From NCBI RefSeq assembly GCF_914767665.1, contig NC_059507.1:14322001-14386000 (forward strand): DNA of 64,000 nt. Reading direction: 5' to 3'. Below the pieces are notes generated by a model. The model saw only the letters and a program-made list of their open reading frames with translations, did not search any database and had not been told where the DNA came from. A program made the translations under genes and the position numbers. Position 1 is the stretch's first letter. Each line of letters starts with the position of its first letter. Of this stretch, positions 34,723 to 46,083 are shown one piece after another. This DNA comes from Harmonia axyridis. Its lineage: Eukaryota; Arthropoda; Insecta; Coleoptera; Coccinellidae.

Positions 34723-36315
34723 TCATTCCAAAATTCTTGAATCAATGCCCAACTGGAAATAAAAATAATACATTCAATTGACGAAAGTCAAAATGATTCA
34801 GATTTTTCTTTATTTAAAAAAACTCACCTTATGTGCTTCATGTACTCCACACTCTGACAAAGCAACAGCGTATTCACATGGATCAGCTATTACAGGAACT
34901 GAAAATATTTAAGAACAATTAGGAAATTATCGACAAAAAAAGAAAAAATAATCAACCATTTGCATTTTTGAAAGATCAATTATCGCTGATGATTATACTC
35001 AAAGAAAGACATATATGTCTTATATCGATTGAAAATTTTGGCTATATCCCAGAAGCTCAGTGCGTTAAATATAACCAGAAAAAAGGAGTGAGAGGGTAAA
35101 CAATTTGGGTTGTGTCAATTAGGTAGTAGCAAATTTTCTTTCATATTCAATATTTATAAGAAAAATTATATTGACTTCATATGTTAATACTTGGTTCTCT
35201 CAGTACCGATATTGTTCAGGTGGTACTCACCTTGAGCGCAGGTTTTGTACACTTGCACCAATTTGTTATAAATATCTTCATCCTCCGATTTGATCGTCTC
35301 AAGAGATGCTACTGCAGAATCCACGTCGACTGAACCATCTGGCTTTTGCTGAAAAAATGTTTTCATTTGATTTTGCTGTATTCGAAATTAATGAGTTGAG
35401 CTGTGATCAGTTAAGTATACTTACGATATGGAATTCTCTATGTCCACAGAACAGCATACACCTTCCTTCATGGGTTGTTGGAATTTCTTTCGTTATTATT
35501 TTGGCGATGTCTTCTATAATTTCAAAAATTGATTTGAGTGTAATTCTATTACGATATTGAAGAGAAATGAGAAGAATTCATTTGGTTATAAACAGTGATA
35601 TACCTTGGGGAGCTCCTGTTTCTGCAGCACACTTCTCACCTACACTTTCCATTTTTGCCATGAATTTCTCTTTGAAATCTGCACTGAGCTGAAATTGATA
35701 GTATGGATTGAACAATGAATTTTTTATTTGTCAAGAGAATTATAGACAATTTTCAATTCCGGAAAAAGTACCTCCTCGAGTGTGAATCGAACCCGCAACC
35801 TTCGATCAACTAGTCCAGCGCTTTTACAGCTACCGAGGAAGCTGAAAATTCTAACCGCATACCAGAATCAAATGTTAGTAGGAAGTTAATGTTTAAAGCG
35901 AACTAATTCACTATCGGCGATCATCACGATTCGAAATTGTCTGTCATGCTAATATTTATATATTCTCTTAATTTATTTATATTTATTTATATAGATACAT
36001 ATAAAACACTTTGTGAAATCAGAATGAATCCATTGGATATAATAGTTTACTCAGTATTCATTTAATTTGAGGAACCAATTTCGTGATATTTTATTCGAGT
36101 TCTAGTTTATTCGAAAAAAGTAAGATATGAAATAAGATATCAATAATTTGGTAGAACTTAAAAAATATTCCCCGAATATTTCAATTTCTTTGATTCTCAA
36201 CAAGAAGTTTTATGTGACAAAATATTGAAATAACCATATAAACATAACTACTTACCTCCGATTTGGCCAACGACAGAGCAGCGCATAATATAGCTGAAAA
36301 AAGTAAACCTTGCAT
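34723..36315 (-). CDS. Odorant-binding protein (classic six-cysteine PBP/GOBP family)
   Basis: Six exons on the minus strand, 36315-36256, 35688-35604, 35513-35425, 35348-35231, 34898-34828 and 34752-34723, join in phase to 150 residues. Exon 1 encodes a 20-residue segment that is nearly all signal peptide (MQGLLFSAILCAALSLAKSE). The six cysteines are in family order: C1 in VGEKCAAETGAP, C2-X3-C3 in GRCMLFCGHREF, C4 in VYKTCAQ, and C5-X8-C6 in DPCEYAVALSEC. The family consists of small secreted helical proteins that carry hydrophobic odorants or other ligands in sensillum lymph or other fluids. The last coding exon has only nine codons plus TGA. A minus-strand AATAAA lies at 34644-34639, about 80 nt past the stop. 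The closest paralogue and the ligand are unknown. Intron 1 carries a SINE. Confidence 0.94.
35762..35842 (-). repeat. tRNA-derived SINE head in odorant-binding protein intron
   Basis: On the minus strand, GCTTCCTCGGTAGCTGTAAA (acceptor stem and A-box-like) is followed by AGCGCTGGACTAG and the B box GGTTCGATTCA. The 3' acceptor-stem half CGAGGAGG pairs with the 5' CTTCCTCG side. TACTTTTTCC follows, as in the copy at 31861, so this is a SINE family and not a working tRNA gene. Confidence 0.68.
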
Positions 36316-37949
36316 CTTCAAAGTAGAACTGAAAATTTTCACGAATACTTGTATGAAACGTTGAATGATTTGAAATTCTCAGTGGCGATATTTATATTGT
36401 CTAGGTTTAATCGTTAGTTTAATTGGAGGTGGATTCATTCACTAACAGGAATAATGACACTTATTTCCTCAATTATTGCTGAAATTTCATCCTACCTCAT
36501 CAAAAAGGGTTTCATTAAATCAATTAGCAATTCTTTTTTTTTGCTTGATTAATGGTTAGTAGTTCACAATTTGGTGAAGAGACAAACATGAATGAAATTG
36601 GATCATGAGTTTCTACACAAAAGTAATAGTGGAAAATCTATATTATGTTAGGTAAGTTTAGATCTTTTTACAGGATATTGGGCGTAGATATTTGTTTTAT
36701 AATATCAAGAAAATTGGAAACAACTTAGTTAAGAAATTTTCGGATTTCATGAGAATTTTTTGTCTTGAATGTAGAGATATCATTTTTTATGTACCATTAC
36801 ATCAGTTCATCTCAAATGTGCTTCCCGTTTTTTATAATAGATAAGAATATCAAACGAAGAATCTGTATTGAACTTTGCTCTTCAAGAAATACCAAATGTG
36901 TAGAAAGAACAAAAAAAAATTATTATAAGAAATAATGAAAATATTACAGAGACTTTGTAAAAACTATAGCAATGATATATTTCATGATAATTATACAGGA
37001 TCATCCATTAGGAATGTTCGATTACGGAATTGTATAGATTCTAGACCTCGAAATATGATTCTTTCGATTTTTTATTGTTACACATTTGGGGAATGTAAGT
37101 TTTAATTGAATTGAAATTCATTGAACTTTTTAAAAGCTAATAACCGCTCGAGTTACATGAATCCTTCTATTTTTGTGAAATTCATCCCTTTTTCATATTT
37201 GAATTGTTTTACTCCTAGGTAATTTGTATTGATTTACTGAACACAGCCAAGTGTAACTAGCACCCTCATTTAACTGCATTAGAGTAAAAATTAATAATCC
37301 TCATGCTGATAAACGAAAAATTTTCGAAATTCAAACGAAAATTTTAAAAATATAAGGAATATCGCGAAAATAAAAATCCATATTCAAATCCGGTATCTCG
37401 GAAACTAGCAACATTTTTTGCCATGTATCATCATGTAATCATCATATTTAGAGGACTAGAACCTACAATTCAGAAATTGGACATTCCTGGTGAATCACCC
37501 TGTATAGATCATTCGTCTCCAAATAAGATTTTATTGGATAAAAAAGTAAATATAAAAATCAATAAAAATTGAATTAGCAAAACTAAATTAACATAGAAGC
37601 TCATGCAAAAATTACGATTTCGAATATTGAAAGAAATATTTTATACCTTTATCTAAGAGAGAGGGTGATGTTTGGAGAAATAAAATGAAATTAAATAAAT
37701 ATTTTCTGTATGTTTTATTTTATCAGTCTCATTACTTTTCTCTTGAAATTTTTCAACAAAAAATAAGCTCAATTCTATCATTATCGGATAAATTCCATAT
37801 TCACGCTGATAATAATCATTTAATCAATTTTTCCGTTTTAAAATTAATGCGTCAATTCTAATCTGACACGTTATATTTATACTGAATAATTTATTTACGA
37901 ACGTTTTTACAAACGAAAAAAAGTAAATAAAATTAATCAGTAATAACTA
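36316..37949. other. Intergenic between odorant-binding protein and LRR genes
   Basis: AT-rich. A foldback element occupies about 36994-37507. The remainder shows no genes. A minus-strand AATAAA at 37895-37890 probably serves the LRR gene. Confidence 0.55.
36994..37507. mobile_element. Foldback MITE, ACAGG(GTG) type
   Basis: Left end TATACAGGATCATCCATTAGGAATGT and right end read in reverse, CTATACAGGGTGATTCACCAGGAATGT, are similar for about 70 bp. The similarity continues through GAATTGTA and TTCTAG blocks. There is no reading frame. Confidence 0.65.
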
Positions 37950-40214
37950 TCAACAAACATGTTTTGAATTTTTCGCTTCTTCTCGAACTGTAGCTAAAAA
38001 TTTTTTATAAGATAAATTCGATAATTCTGTTTCGGAGCATGCAATTCCCAGAATATTCTGAACATCGTAATTTGAACTGTCGCTGACAATTTGGACGTTT
38101 CCCCTCCTAAGGTATCTGATCAGAATCTTCAAGGAAGCACAAGAGAAAATGTTGTGGTCCATCTTCAATTGTCTTAGTGTTGGAGCGTTTTCCACAATGG
38201 CGTATCCGTCGAAATGAAAGATACCATTTTCACTAAGATCCACCCAGTATATCTTCGGTAGAGTGAGGAGAAAGTCACCATCAAAGTATTGGATGTTGTT
38301 ATTGGAGAGATTCAATTCAACTAGTGATTTCAAACCTGTGAAAATTTTTCAGAATGTTATTTCCCAATTTTGGTGCCGAAAGTGGCATCAAAGATTCCAC
38401 TCACGTATCACTAAAATCTATATTATACAGTACAGATTTCAGTGAGCATAACTGAGATATTGAGAGGTAAGATATTTCCATACCTATGTGAAATTTGGTT
38501 TTCTTAATAATTTGATTCATACCTATTCAATCTAACTGAAATTTTTAAATCAATTGTGAAATTGTTAAACGAATGTTCACGCAAAATTTTGTGAGGATGT
38601 ATTTTTGGGATATCAAAAAAATTTAAGGCAAGGAGACGTAGCATCTTATTTTAACACAATCATAACCTGCTGAAAGAATAAATATTTAGATTTCAGTTAT
38701 CTATGAAGATTCAACTTATGTTATGTTTACGAAAATATTAGAATACGTTTACAATATTTTGGATAAAGATTATTCACAAAAATTCGATGGCTCGGAATTT
38801 TGATGGTAACTTTATCTAACATAGTTAATTCAAACAGGTAGAAACAGAAAATTCAAGCAGGTAGATACAGAAAATAATGAATATTCTGCTTAGTATAACT
38901 TCGAAAATATCGTATTCCAAATATTCAAATTTGCAAATTTAATCGGGAATCACTCAAATAAATATATTTCTATGATGATTAAAAAGTAAAATAACTTATT
39001 TCCGCTTTATATATTTATTTTCACAACAATTGTTTCGTCATGATAACATGACTTCGTCAGGTGAGCATGGTAACTGCTCACCTTCGTCATGATAACATGA
39101 CTTCGTCAGGTGAGCATGGTAACTGCTCACCTGACGAAGTCATGTTATCATGACGAAACAATTGTTGTGAAAATAAATATATAAAGCGGAAATAAGTTAT
39201 TTTACTTTTTAATCATCAAGATGAATTTCCGACAAGTAAAGACTGAGACAATCAAACAAATATATTTCATTCAATATGATATGCATTCATAGCGATATAG
39301 TAAAATTATGGATTTGAAAATATATCACAATCTGACAACGTAATCTAACCATGTTGGGGACATGTAAAAATTGCGTGTATTCCCTGTATCTATGTTTATT
39401 ACTCTATGGGCTGAACTAAGTGAATTCTAAGATTTTCTCAATTTAAAAAAAGTAAATATATAAAATTCAAGTTTAAATGATTAACTAAAATAGGCTTACC
39501 TGAAAAGGTACCCAAAGAAAAGGAGATCAACCTATTATGAGCTAAATTAAGTGTCTTCAAAGATGGCAACCTTCCAAATACACCCAAAGGAATGGTACAT
39601 ATCTTGTTTTCTTTTAAATCTAAGATCTCCAAGACCTCCAAATGCTCAAAAGCTTTCTCAGACAACTTCGAAATTTTATTGTAGGACAAACCCAGATACA
39701 ACACCCCTACAACTCCCTCAAAAACACCATCACCAATATCCACAAGCTGATTTCGGCTCAAATCCACAGAGTTTGAGCTCAAATTATTGAGAAACCTCGG
39801 TTTTAATCTCTTCAAATGATTGTTCTCTAGATGGAGTTCGTAAAGTTGTTTCGCTCCAGCGAAAGCGTTCTCGCTGATATCTCTGATATCGTTGTGGTCC
39901 AGGTAGATGAACTGGGTTGATGTGAACTTTGAAAATGCTCTCCGATGTAACGCTCTGATGCCGCTGTAGCTCACATTGAAAGATTCTAGACTATTTGTGA
40001 AAGGGAAGGTATTTTCCGTGAATTTTGTTATGTTGCATTCGACGCATCTCAGATGATAGTCCCCATAATATTGGTTGGGGAAGGTGTTGGTTATTTCATG
40101 GCAGTAATACATTCTTTGGAGGTTGTCGTAGTCGCATCCTTCCAGGATTTCATTTCCTAGGACCTCTTGGACGTAAAGCAGAATTGCTGATATAATCAAT
40201 GGATTTTGAAGCAT
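37950..40214 (-). CDS. Secreted leucine-rich repeat protein
   Basis: Two coding exons on the minus strand, 40214-39500 and 38335-37950, join in phase to 366 residues. The ATG lies six bases after a splice acceptor, so a 5' UTR exon exists upstream. An N-terminal signal peptide (MLQNPLIISAILLYVQEVLG) is followed by a cysteine-containing cap (CDYDNLQRMYYC, LRCVECNI). Then come about eight to nine LRRs of the LxxLxLxxNxI type (for example LYELHLENNHLKRL, LEILDLKENKICTI, LKTLNLAHNRL, LVELNLSNNNI). A C-terminal cap-like region follows (HNIFSCASLKILIRYL, NILGIAC) and a short hydrophilic tail. There is no transmembrane segment near the end, so it is probably extracellular. Such proteins act in adhesion or receptor binding; I cannot assign a specific orthologue. 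The intron holds a large hairpin repeat. Confidence 0.9.
38973..39218. repeat. Long hairpin with tandemly duplicated centre
   Basis: The left arm TGATGATTAAAAAGTAAAAT (38973 on) is the exact complement of the right end at 39218. About 100 bp pair perfectly, including TTTCGTCATGATAACATGAC and TTCGTCAGGTGAGCATGGTA. In the left half, a unit of about 48 bp (TTCGTCATGATAACATGACT ... CTGCTCACC) is present twice in tandem. It lies in the LRR gene intron. Confidence 0.92.
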
Positions 40215-40241
40215 TTCAACCTGAAAAAGAGTAACACTATT

Positions 40242-40760
40242 ATTATTATTTGAACTGGGGTCGTTGTGGGTTATGTTGTGGTGTAGATATTTTGTTCTCT
40301 TCCCTACTTATTCATGTAAACCCAAGGAGGTCGTCAATGGCGTTGATAAAACTGACAATCTCCTTAGGGGCCTTGGACGTTACCTCTCGGGTATCCAGGA
40401 AAGGATTTCCCATATGAATGGTTCTTAGGCCAGCCAGCTCTGGACACTTGCATATACCATGTGTTCAGCTGTTTCTGCTTCTGATCCACAGAGCCTGCAA
40501 ATCTCATCTGCTGACTTTCACATACGGTACAAATGATGTTTGTACCGGCAGTGCCCCGTCAGCAGTCCCACCATCACCTTAAGCTCAGCTCGAGACAGCT
40601 TCAAAAGCTTTCTGGCGTAGGTAGGTGGAATCGTGAGGAATTTCTTGGCCTAAGTGAGTCAAGGAGTGTTGGTCCAGTGGCTTATCCTGTTATTCCACTC
40701 CCATTGCTGGACAGCTGCCTTATAATTGGTTTGGTGCGCATTGTGGTGTGTGTTGTTATT
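40242..40760 (-). mobile_element. Non-LTR retrotransposon 3' fragment (RNase H end and tail)
   Basis: Minus-strand translation gives PPTYARKLLKLSRAELKVMV, then GLLTGHCRYKHHLYRM and, after a stop, SADEICRLCGSEAETAEHM. This is the C-terminal region after RNase H in jockey/R1-type elements, with its CxxC...H zinc-binding pattern. The 3' side ends near (AAT)n at 40242. Only the end of the element remains, and there are in-frame stops. Confidence 0.75.
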
Positions 40761-40799
40761 GGTTAGTACATTTTTTTTATTGGTGTTGGGAATGCCAGA

Positions 40800-41150
40800 A
40801 CCGTTATTTCTTTATAGCCAAAACTGGAAAATATTGATACTGAGGGCATTTGGTTTCAACAGGATGAATGATTACCAGTCATACAGCAAGAGAAACTTTC
40901 CAATTACTGCATACAAAGTTTCCAGAACGTGTTATTATCAATTCTCATGATTCGGTGACGTGGTTTGGCTTTCAAAATCCTGTGAATTGACACCGTTATA
41001 CTTCTTTCTCAAGGGCCATGTGAAAGAACAGGTCTACAAAGATAATCTCGGAACGTTGAAGTATTGAAAGCAGAAACTGATCAAGTTAGATAGAGCCACC
41101 ACTATGTCCGAATGTGATTGAAAATTTTGATGTAAGAATCGGCTACTATA
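40800..41150 (+). mobile_element. DD37E-type mariner fragment
   Basis: Broken plus-strand frames read GIWFQQD-like, then SCELTPLYFFLKGHVKEQVY and KDNLGTLK, which is the second catalytic Asp and DLTPLDFFLWGYVK region of DD37E mariner transposases. No ends were seen. It directly follows the non-LTR fragment. Confidence 0.65.
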
Positions 41151-43180
41151 ACCAGAGGGTAAATGGCAAACATTGTATTTGAAAAATATTTATAAACTTT
41201 TTCAGTTTCAATTCAAATTTTATGTCTTTATTTAGAAATATGAAAACCCAATCTTGTATGAGAATTTCTGTCATGAGACACATAAAATGATAAACATAAC
41301 AATTGAAACAAAGAATAATAACATTTTCAAAAGGCGAAAAATTAAGCATAACACCTATATATAACGAATATTTTGAAACTGTATTAGAATTTACATGCAT
41401 CTTTTCCCTATATAAATCACTATCCACATGCATGTTTTTTTTCAACCACACAAAGGAAAAAGAATGCAAGAACTGTGATAATGTAAGCTCATATAGCTAT
41501 ATAATTATCAAAATTTATATTTTTCTCTTTGATCTTGGATTTGATGTGGAAGACTGTTTTTTTAATTTTCAAAACCGTTTTTTATGATATTCTATAATGA
41601 TAAACAATAGTTCAGATTTGCAGTTTTTCAAATTTCAAAATATGTACTTACTTAATTTTAGAATACTCACTTCTGAAAGTGCGAACTATCATCAGGTTTG
41701 GGAAACAAACAACCACATTGCACAATTAATTGGAATGGTCTGTAAAGTGGGTGTGATATAGAAGCGTCAAACTGGGTCGAAATTTGAATGAAAGCACGCG
41801 AAGAAAATGATATTTTTTTGTCGGAAACCGAAATGATCCTATGTCTCCTATGAGTAATAAGACGCAGTTAAGTCTTAATTGGAAATTTCCCATGTGATAT
41901 GAGCATCAATTAAGCTAATGCCAATTTATGTTCGTCTCCTATTTATGGTGAATTGGAGGCGTAGGGAATTTGACAGGAAAGGAGAAAGATATAATTGGTG
42001 TAGAACAGAAGCAGTTTGAATTACAAAAAATTTTGAACCAAAAATGGAAACATGAGAGTTTTTACTCGTTGGTTCAAATGTAATGTAATATTCATGTATA
42101 AAATTTCGCATGAACATTTTTGCTTCAATATCCTTCAGGTAATTCAGCTTCTTGAACACATAAGTCAGTGAATCCTGCCTTTACATGAAAGAAATTTTGT
42201 ATTCAGTTGTGAAATAATCATTCAAAATTTCATGATGATTTTGCGTATAAAGGATTTTCAATAGAAATTATGCGAAGTAAAATGGTAATAATGGCAACAC
42301 TTTACAAGGTGATTGACCGGGATGGGCTATTAGACGTTTATAGAAAAATAATCATAATCTTGAGCTGTAAATTTGGATATTGGGGTTTGAGACAATGATC
42401 TTTCTCCCTAAAATATTTTCAGATCTTTACAACTCCCGGTTATAGGTACCGGAAACAGATTACTACTTCCTTATTTCAAATGGCACACTCTATATGTTAC
42501 TGCATAGATAGCTTTTTTGATGACAATTTCGGCATTTTTACCTTGGGTAAAAACTCAACGGTACATAAGTTAATGGGAAAAAAAATGGTGTCGATGAGAA
42601 CTTTGGCAGAAAAAACTTTTTTCGAAAAATTTATTTTCTTTTTCGATTTTGCGATTTGCGAAAGACTGTTTATTGACTGTTTTTAACTGAATAATGTCGT
42701 CATTGTCGTCCATGAATTCTTCTCTAATTTCCCTCAGTATTCACAAATGAGCACTGATTTCAATAAAACAATTTCTAAACGTTGTTAATGTGCTTAGCTT
42801 TCCATGATTTCATCGCATAACTTACTGAACACAAATGACTTGAGAAAAAATAAACAGTATTGCCATTATACCCATTTAAAATTTTTATCCTAATTTCAAG
42901 CTTTGCTCATAGAAAGTTTAAGCATAATATCGAGAAAAAAAATTTTCAGTGACAACATATCCGAACGTGTTTAAATTTTGCCCGTAGATAGATTATAATA
43001 AAAATGATGATTTTAACCCATAAAAAACATTCTCCTGCACCTTCCTCGAGCCAATATAAAATAATTATTTAGTTTTGTATTTATATTTCAGAATACAAAT
43101 AATAATCGATAAAAATATTTTATCTATTAAAAATTTAAGTACATGTGTTAACGACGGTAAGAAGTATTGAGAAGTATTTT
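41151..43180. other. Intergenic, nothing recognised
   Basis: AT-rich DNA with short AT-driven reading frames on both strands that lack splice context and known motifs. I see no repeat structure of note. Confidence 0.45.
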
Positions 43181-43251
43181 TCTTTATTTTTCTCAGCTTG
43201 GCCTCATTATCTGGAGATTAATTGATTTAAAGCAGTGCTAGATCAGGAATT

Positions 43252-43485
43252 TCAGAAGACCCTTCGGCACAGTCCAGCTACGTACACATGACCTCTGGGA
43301 CAGGAGCGCCTTCGTATAAAATCATTTGTAAATGGACCTCCAGGTACTCCCCAAGATAAACTCTTCCTCCTTGTAAAATACTTTTTTATTCCATGTCGGT
43401 GTAATTTGGTTTTTCTTCCAGCAATAACTAATGATGCCAGTAAAATTATGCAGAAAATGAAGACCCATCCTCGAAAGAGTCTCAT
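43252..43485 (-). CDS. Small basic secreted peptide precursor, unrecognised family
   Basis: The 77 residues start at ATG 43485, nine bases after a clear splice acceptor (TTTTTTTCAG), so the gene has a 5' UTR intron. A minus-strand AATAAA lies at 43188-43183, about 65 bp past the stop. The N-terminus is a strong signal peptide (GWVFIFCIILLASLVIAG). The predicted mature part of about 54 residues is very basic, with dibasic or tribasic sites (IKKY, TRRKS, IRRRSC). It ends in a two-cysteine segment SCPRGHVYVAGLCRRVF that could form one disulfide loop. The size, charge and loop fit an antimicrobial, hormone-like or reproductive-fluid peptide, but I do not recognise a specific family. The upstream non-coding exon was not located. 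No neighbour suggests a role. Confidence 0.68.
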   Translation of the reverse strand: MRLFRGWVFIFCIILLASLVIAGRKTKLHRHGIKKYFTRRKSLSWGVPGGPFTNDFIRRRSCPRGHVYVAGLCRRVF

Positions 43486-43495
43486 GATGTTGAAC

Positions 43496-46080
43496 TGAAA
43501 AAAATAGGAATTTTTAGTTTCAGTGATCGAATGTAGTAGGTATTATGAACATGTTTCTTGAAATGATTTTATATTGAATTTTGGAATTTTTAATATCCAA
43601 AAAAGATTGAAAAACTGTTCTTCTTTTTCGAAAACTATTTTCATGAATTATATCATAGAAGAGAAAACATCGTTTGAGAACCCGATTTATCTCAAGAGTT
43701 ATAAATTTAGGGACGAAATTAATATACTTGATTTAATGAAATTAATGTACTATATTGATTACTCTTAAAATATATGGTTTTTCAATTTCAAAATGAAAAC
43801 TGTTATTGGAAATCCCTTTTTTAGAATCTCCTCCTAGTTAGATCCATGTCATTACATGAATCTAAGTGCTTCACACTTTTCAGGTACTTATTCAAGGAGA
43901 TATTATCTATAATATCAAGTAATATCCATTTATTGAGAACTTGCTCGTGCTATTTTATCTAATTCATTCACTTTTGCATGAATCAAATAAATCAATGTAA
44001 ATACATTAAATCCATATCGATGATAACAGAATAGTGTTATCTGAACAAATATATCCGAATATTATTTCCGATAGAATCGTATAGCATGATATGATCAAGG
44101 AAAATTCTTGGAGCTTTACTCCTGTCACATTAGAATTATTATTAAGTTTGTATGTTTTATATTGGCTATGGTTAATTTTATAAGTTGTATTAAAAATCAC
44201 GTACAGGCTCACGCCTCTGTGATTGATGTTTATCGAGAATAAACTATATTATTATTATTATTATTATTTGTAATGTGTAAGTATCAGAAAAGGTATTTCG
44301 CACATGATGGGTATACTTCCATATACAGCGTGCCAAAAAAGCAACGTAACTGGTCAATAATTCTTGCATAAAGAATTATTAAGGAACATTCTCGCATCCG
44401 ACGGTTTTTACTTTCGAAAGCAATTTATCGTATGCTTTTTTGAATTTGATATTTCTCACCCCCTACGTCTACTTAATTTTTTCAAAAGTGTATATATACA
44501 GGGTGGCCACTTTTTCAATGGGATTGTATTGGTAACTTTTAAACCATAAGAGTTAGAAGGTCGGTCAAATGGAGAAAAAGTTGCATTCAAAGGAGCATTG
44601 TCAAGCAGTTCAAACAAATCGAGATTATCAGGGCCGGTTATTGAGATATCATAGGAAAAGTAAATTATGTCATTTTGATTTTTCTTTTTTCCCACTTTAT
44701 TTCAAATATTATCAAAAAATGTTTCAGGAATTTTTTATTCGACAGTAAATTATCCTCAATTTGACGTAATCAGATTTCGTATCCAACGTTTCGTATTCCC
44801 TGGGCCACCCTCAACCTCATTATTTTCAATACGGACCTGCATATTTTATGACACTTTTCGAAATAACTTTTAACGCTGAATTCAACGATATATCATACGA
44901 TGTCATTCTAAGTTGATTTTCAAGTGATTTTAACCCTTATCCAAATTTCTTTGGGTCGGATCTGTATTACATTTAGGTACTTTTAGTTTAATTAACAACA
45001 TGCAATACATTTCGATAAAAAAATCAACTTACTCATCTTGAACTAAATGGAACATATTAGAATCAAAGCAAGAAACAAGTAAAAATTATTTACATATTTC
45101 AGTTCATACTAATTAAACGGAACTATCATTTAATCATTAAATCAGATTGTGATTCATCAAATGAAAGGTAATTCGGTTACCTATTCAGCGATGTGGCTAA
45201 AAGTAGAATTTGTAATGCCGTTTTTATTAAAAAATTAGAAAATAATTTACAATTTGTGATTAGAGAGTAACTGCAATCTGACCATTATTCTTTTACTAAT
45301 TATTATTAAGGGAAGCAGGTCTTCCTATGCTTTTTTTGAATTTACACTCCACACCCTTTACGCTCCATATCCCTCTACTGTTTTTTTTCAAACAGGAATA
45401 TATGGATTGTGATATATCAAATAATAGGATACGCTGCATATATTTATTATAAGAAAGGTAATTATTTTAATCAGCGATATCAGATTTATTAAAGCACGAA
45501 TTAAGATAATGTTTCAATGAAAAAAGATTTTGCACCTTTTGAAAAGCATATCTTTCCTACCTGATTTTCTGGGCTGTGTTTGGTAACCACTCACTTTTCA
45601 CAAATGATATTGACAAAATTTGTTTATTCACTCATCCTAAGGCACCGAAAGTATGAGTCGTATTTCATATCATTTCGCCAACTATACTTAGAACTTTATC
45701 GTATTTTGTAGATTAATTATTTATTTGTCGGTTTTTATTTTCCGTAGAAATAAAATAACATAGGTACAAGGAAAAAGATTCTTCTGAAGAAAATCCGACG
45801 AAACTATCTGATCTTGGAAATTACACATAGAAAAATTCCACTGAGAATTATTATTCACATATTGCATTAGTTTCAACAGCTTCCGATTGATATCAATATC
45901 AGTTGACCTCGATCGGAAGATATAAAGTTTTTAACGAAAAACGAGCCTTATTTGATTCTAGAAATAAAAAATTAGGTTAGTTATTACTCACAGTATATCT
46001 CAATTCATATGAAATAAATGAATTAGTAAATTATTATACGGTAGGGTTGACAACTCTTCATATTTCATTCAAATATTAAA
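43496..46080. other. Intergenic with retroelement tail and MITE-like ends
   Basis: At 44205-44268, CACGCCTCTGTGATTGATGT followed by AATAAACTAT(ATT)n looks like the 3' tail of a plus-strand non-LTR element. At 44495, TATACAGGGTGGCCACT resembles the ACAGGGTG-type ends seen elsewhere in the window, but I could not pair it with a right end. The rest is AT-rich and unassigned. The 5' UTR exon of the minus-strand peptide gene is probably somewhere here. Confidence 0.45.
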
Positions 46081-46083
46081 CCA

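Noticed and set aside
35762..35842. Possible tRNA gene on the minus strand
   Set aside because: The cloverleaf is imperfect and it is followed by the same TACTTTTTCC tail as the other copy, inside an intron; a SINE head is more likely.
39551..39790. 79-residue plus-strand frame across the LRR gene
   Set aside because: It is the antisense of the leucine-rich repeats, whose codon periodicity keeps that strand open.
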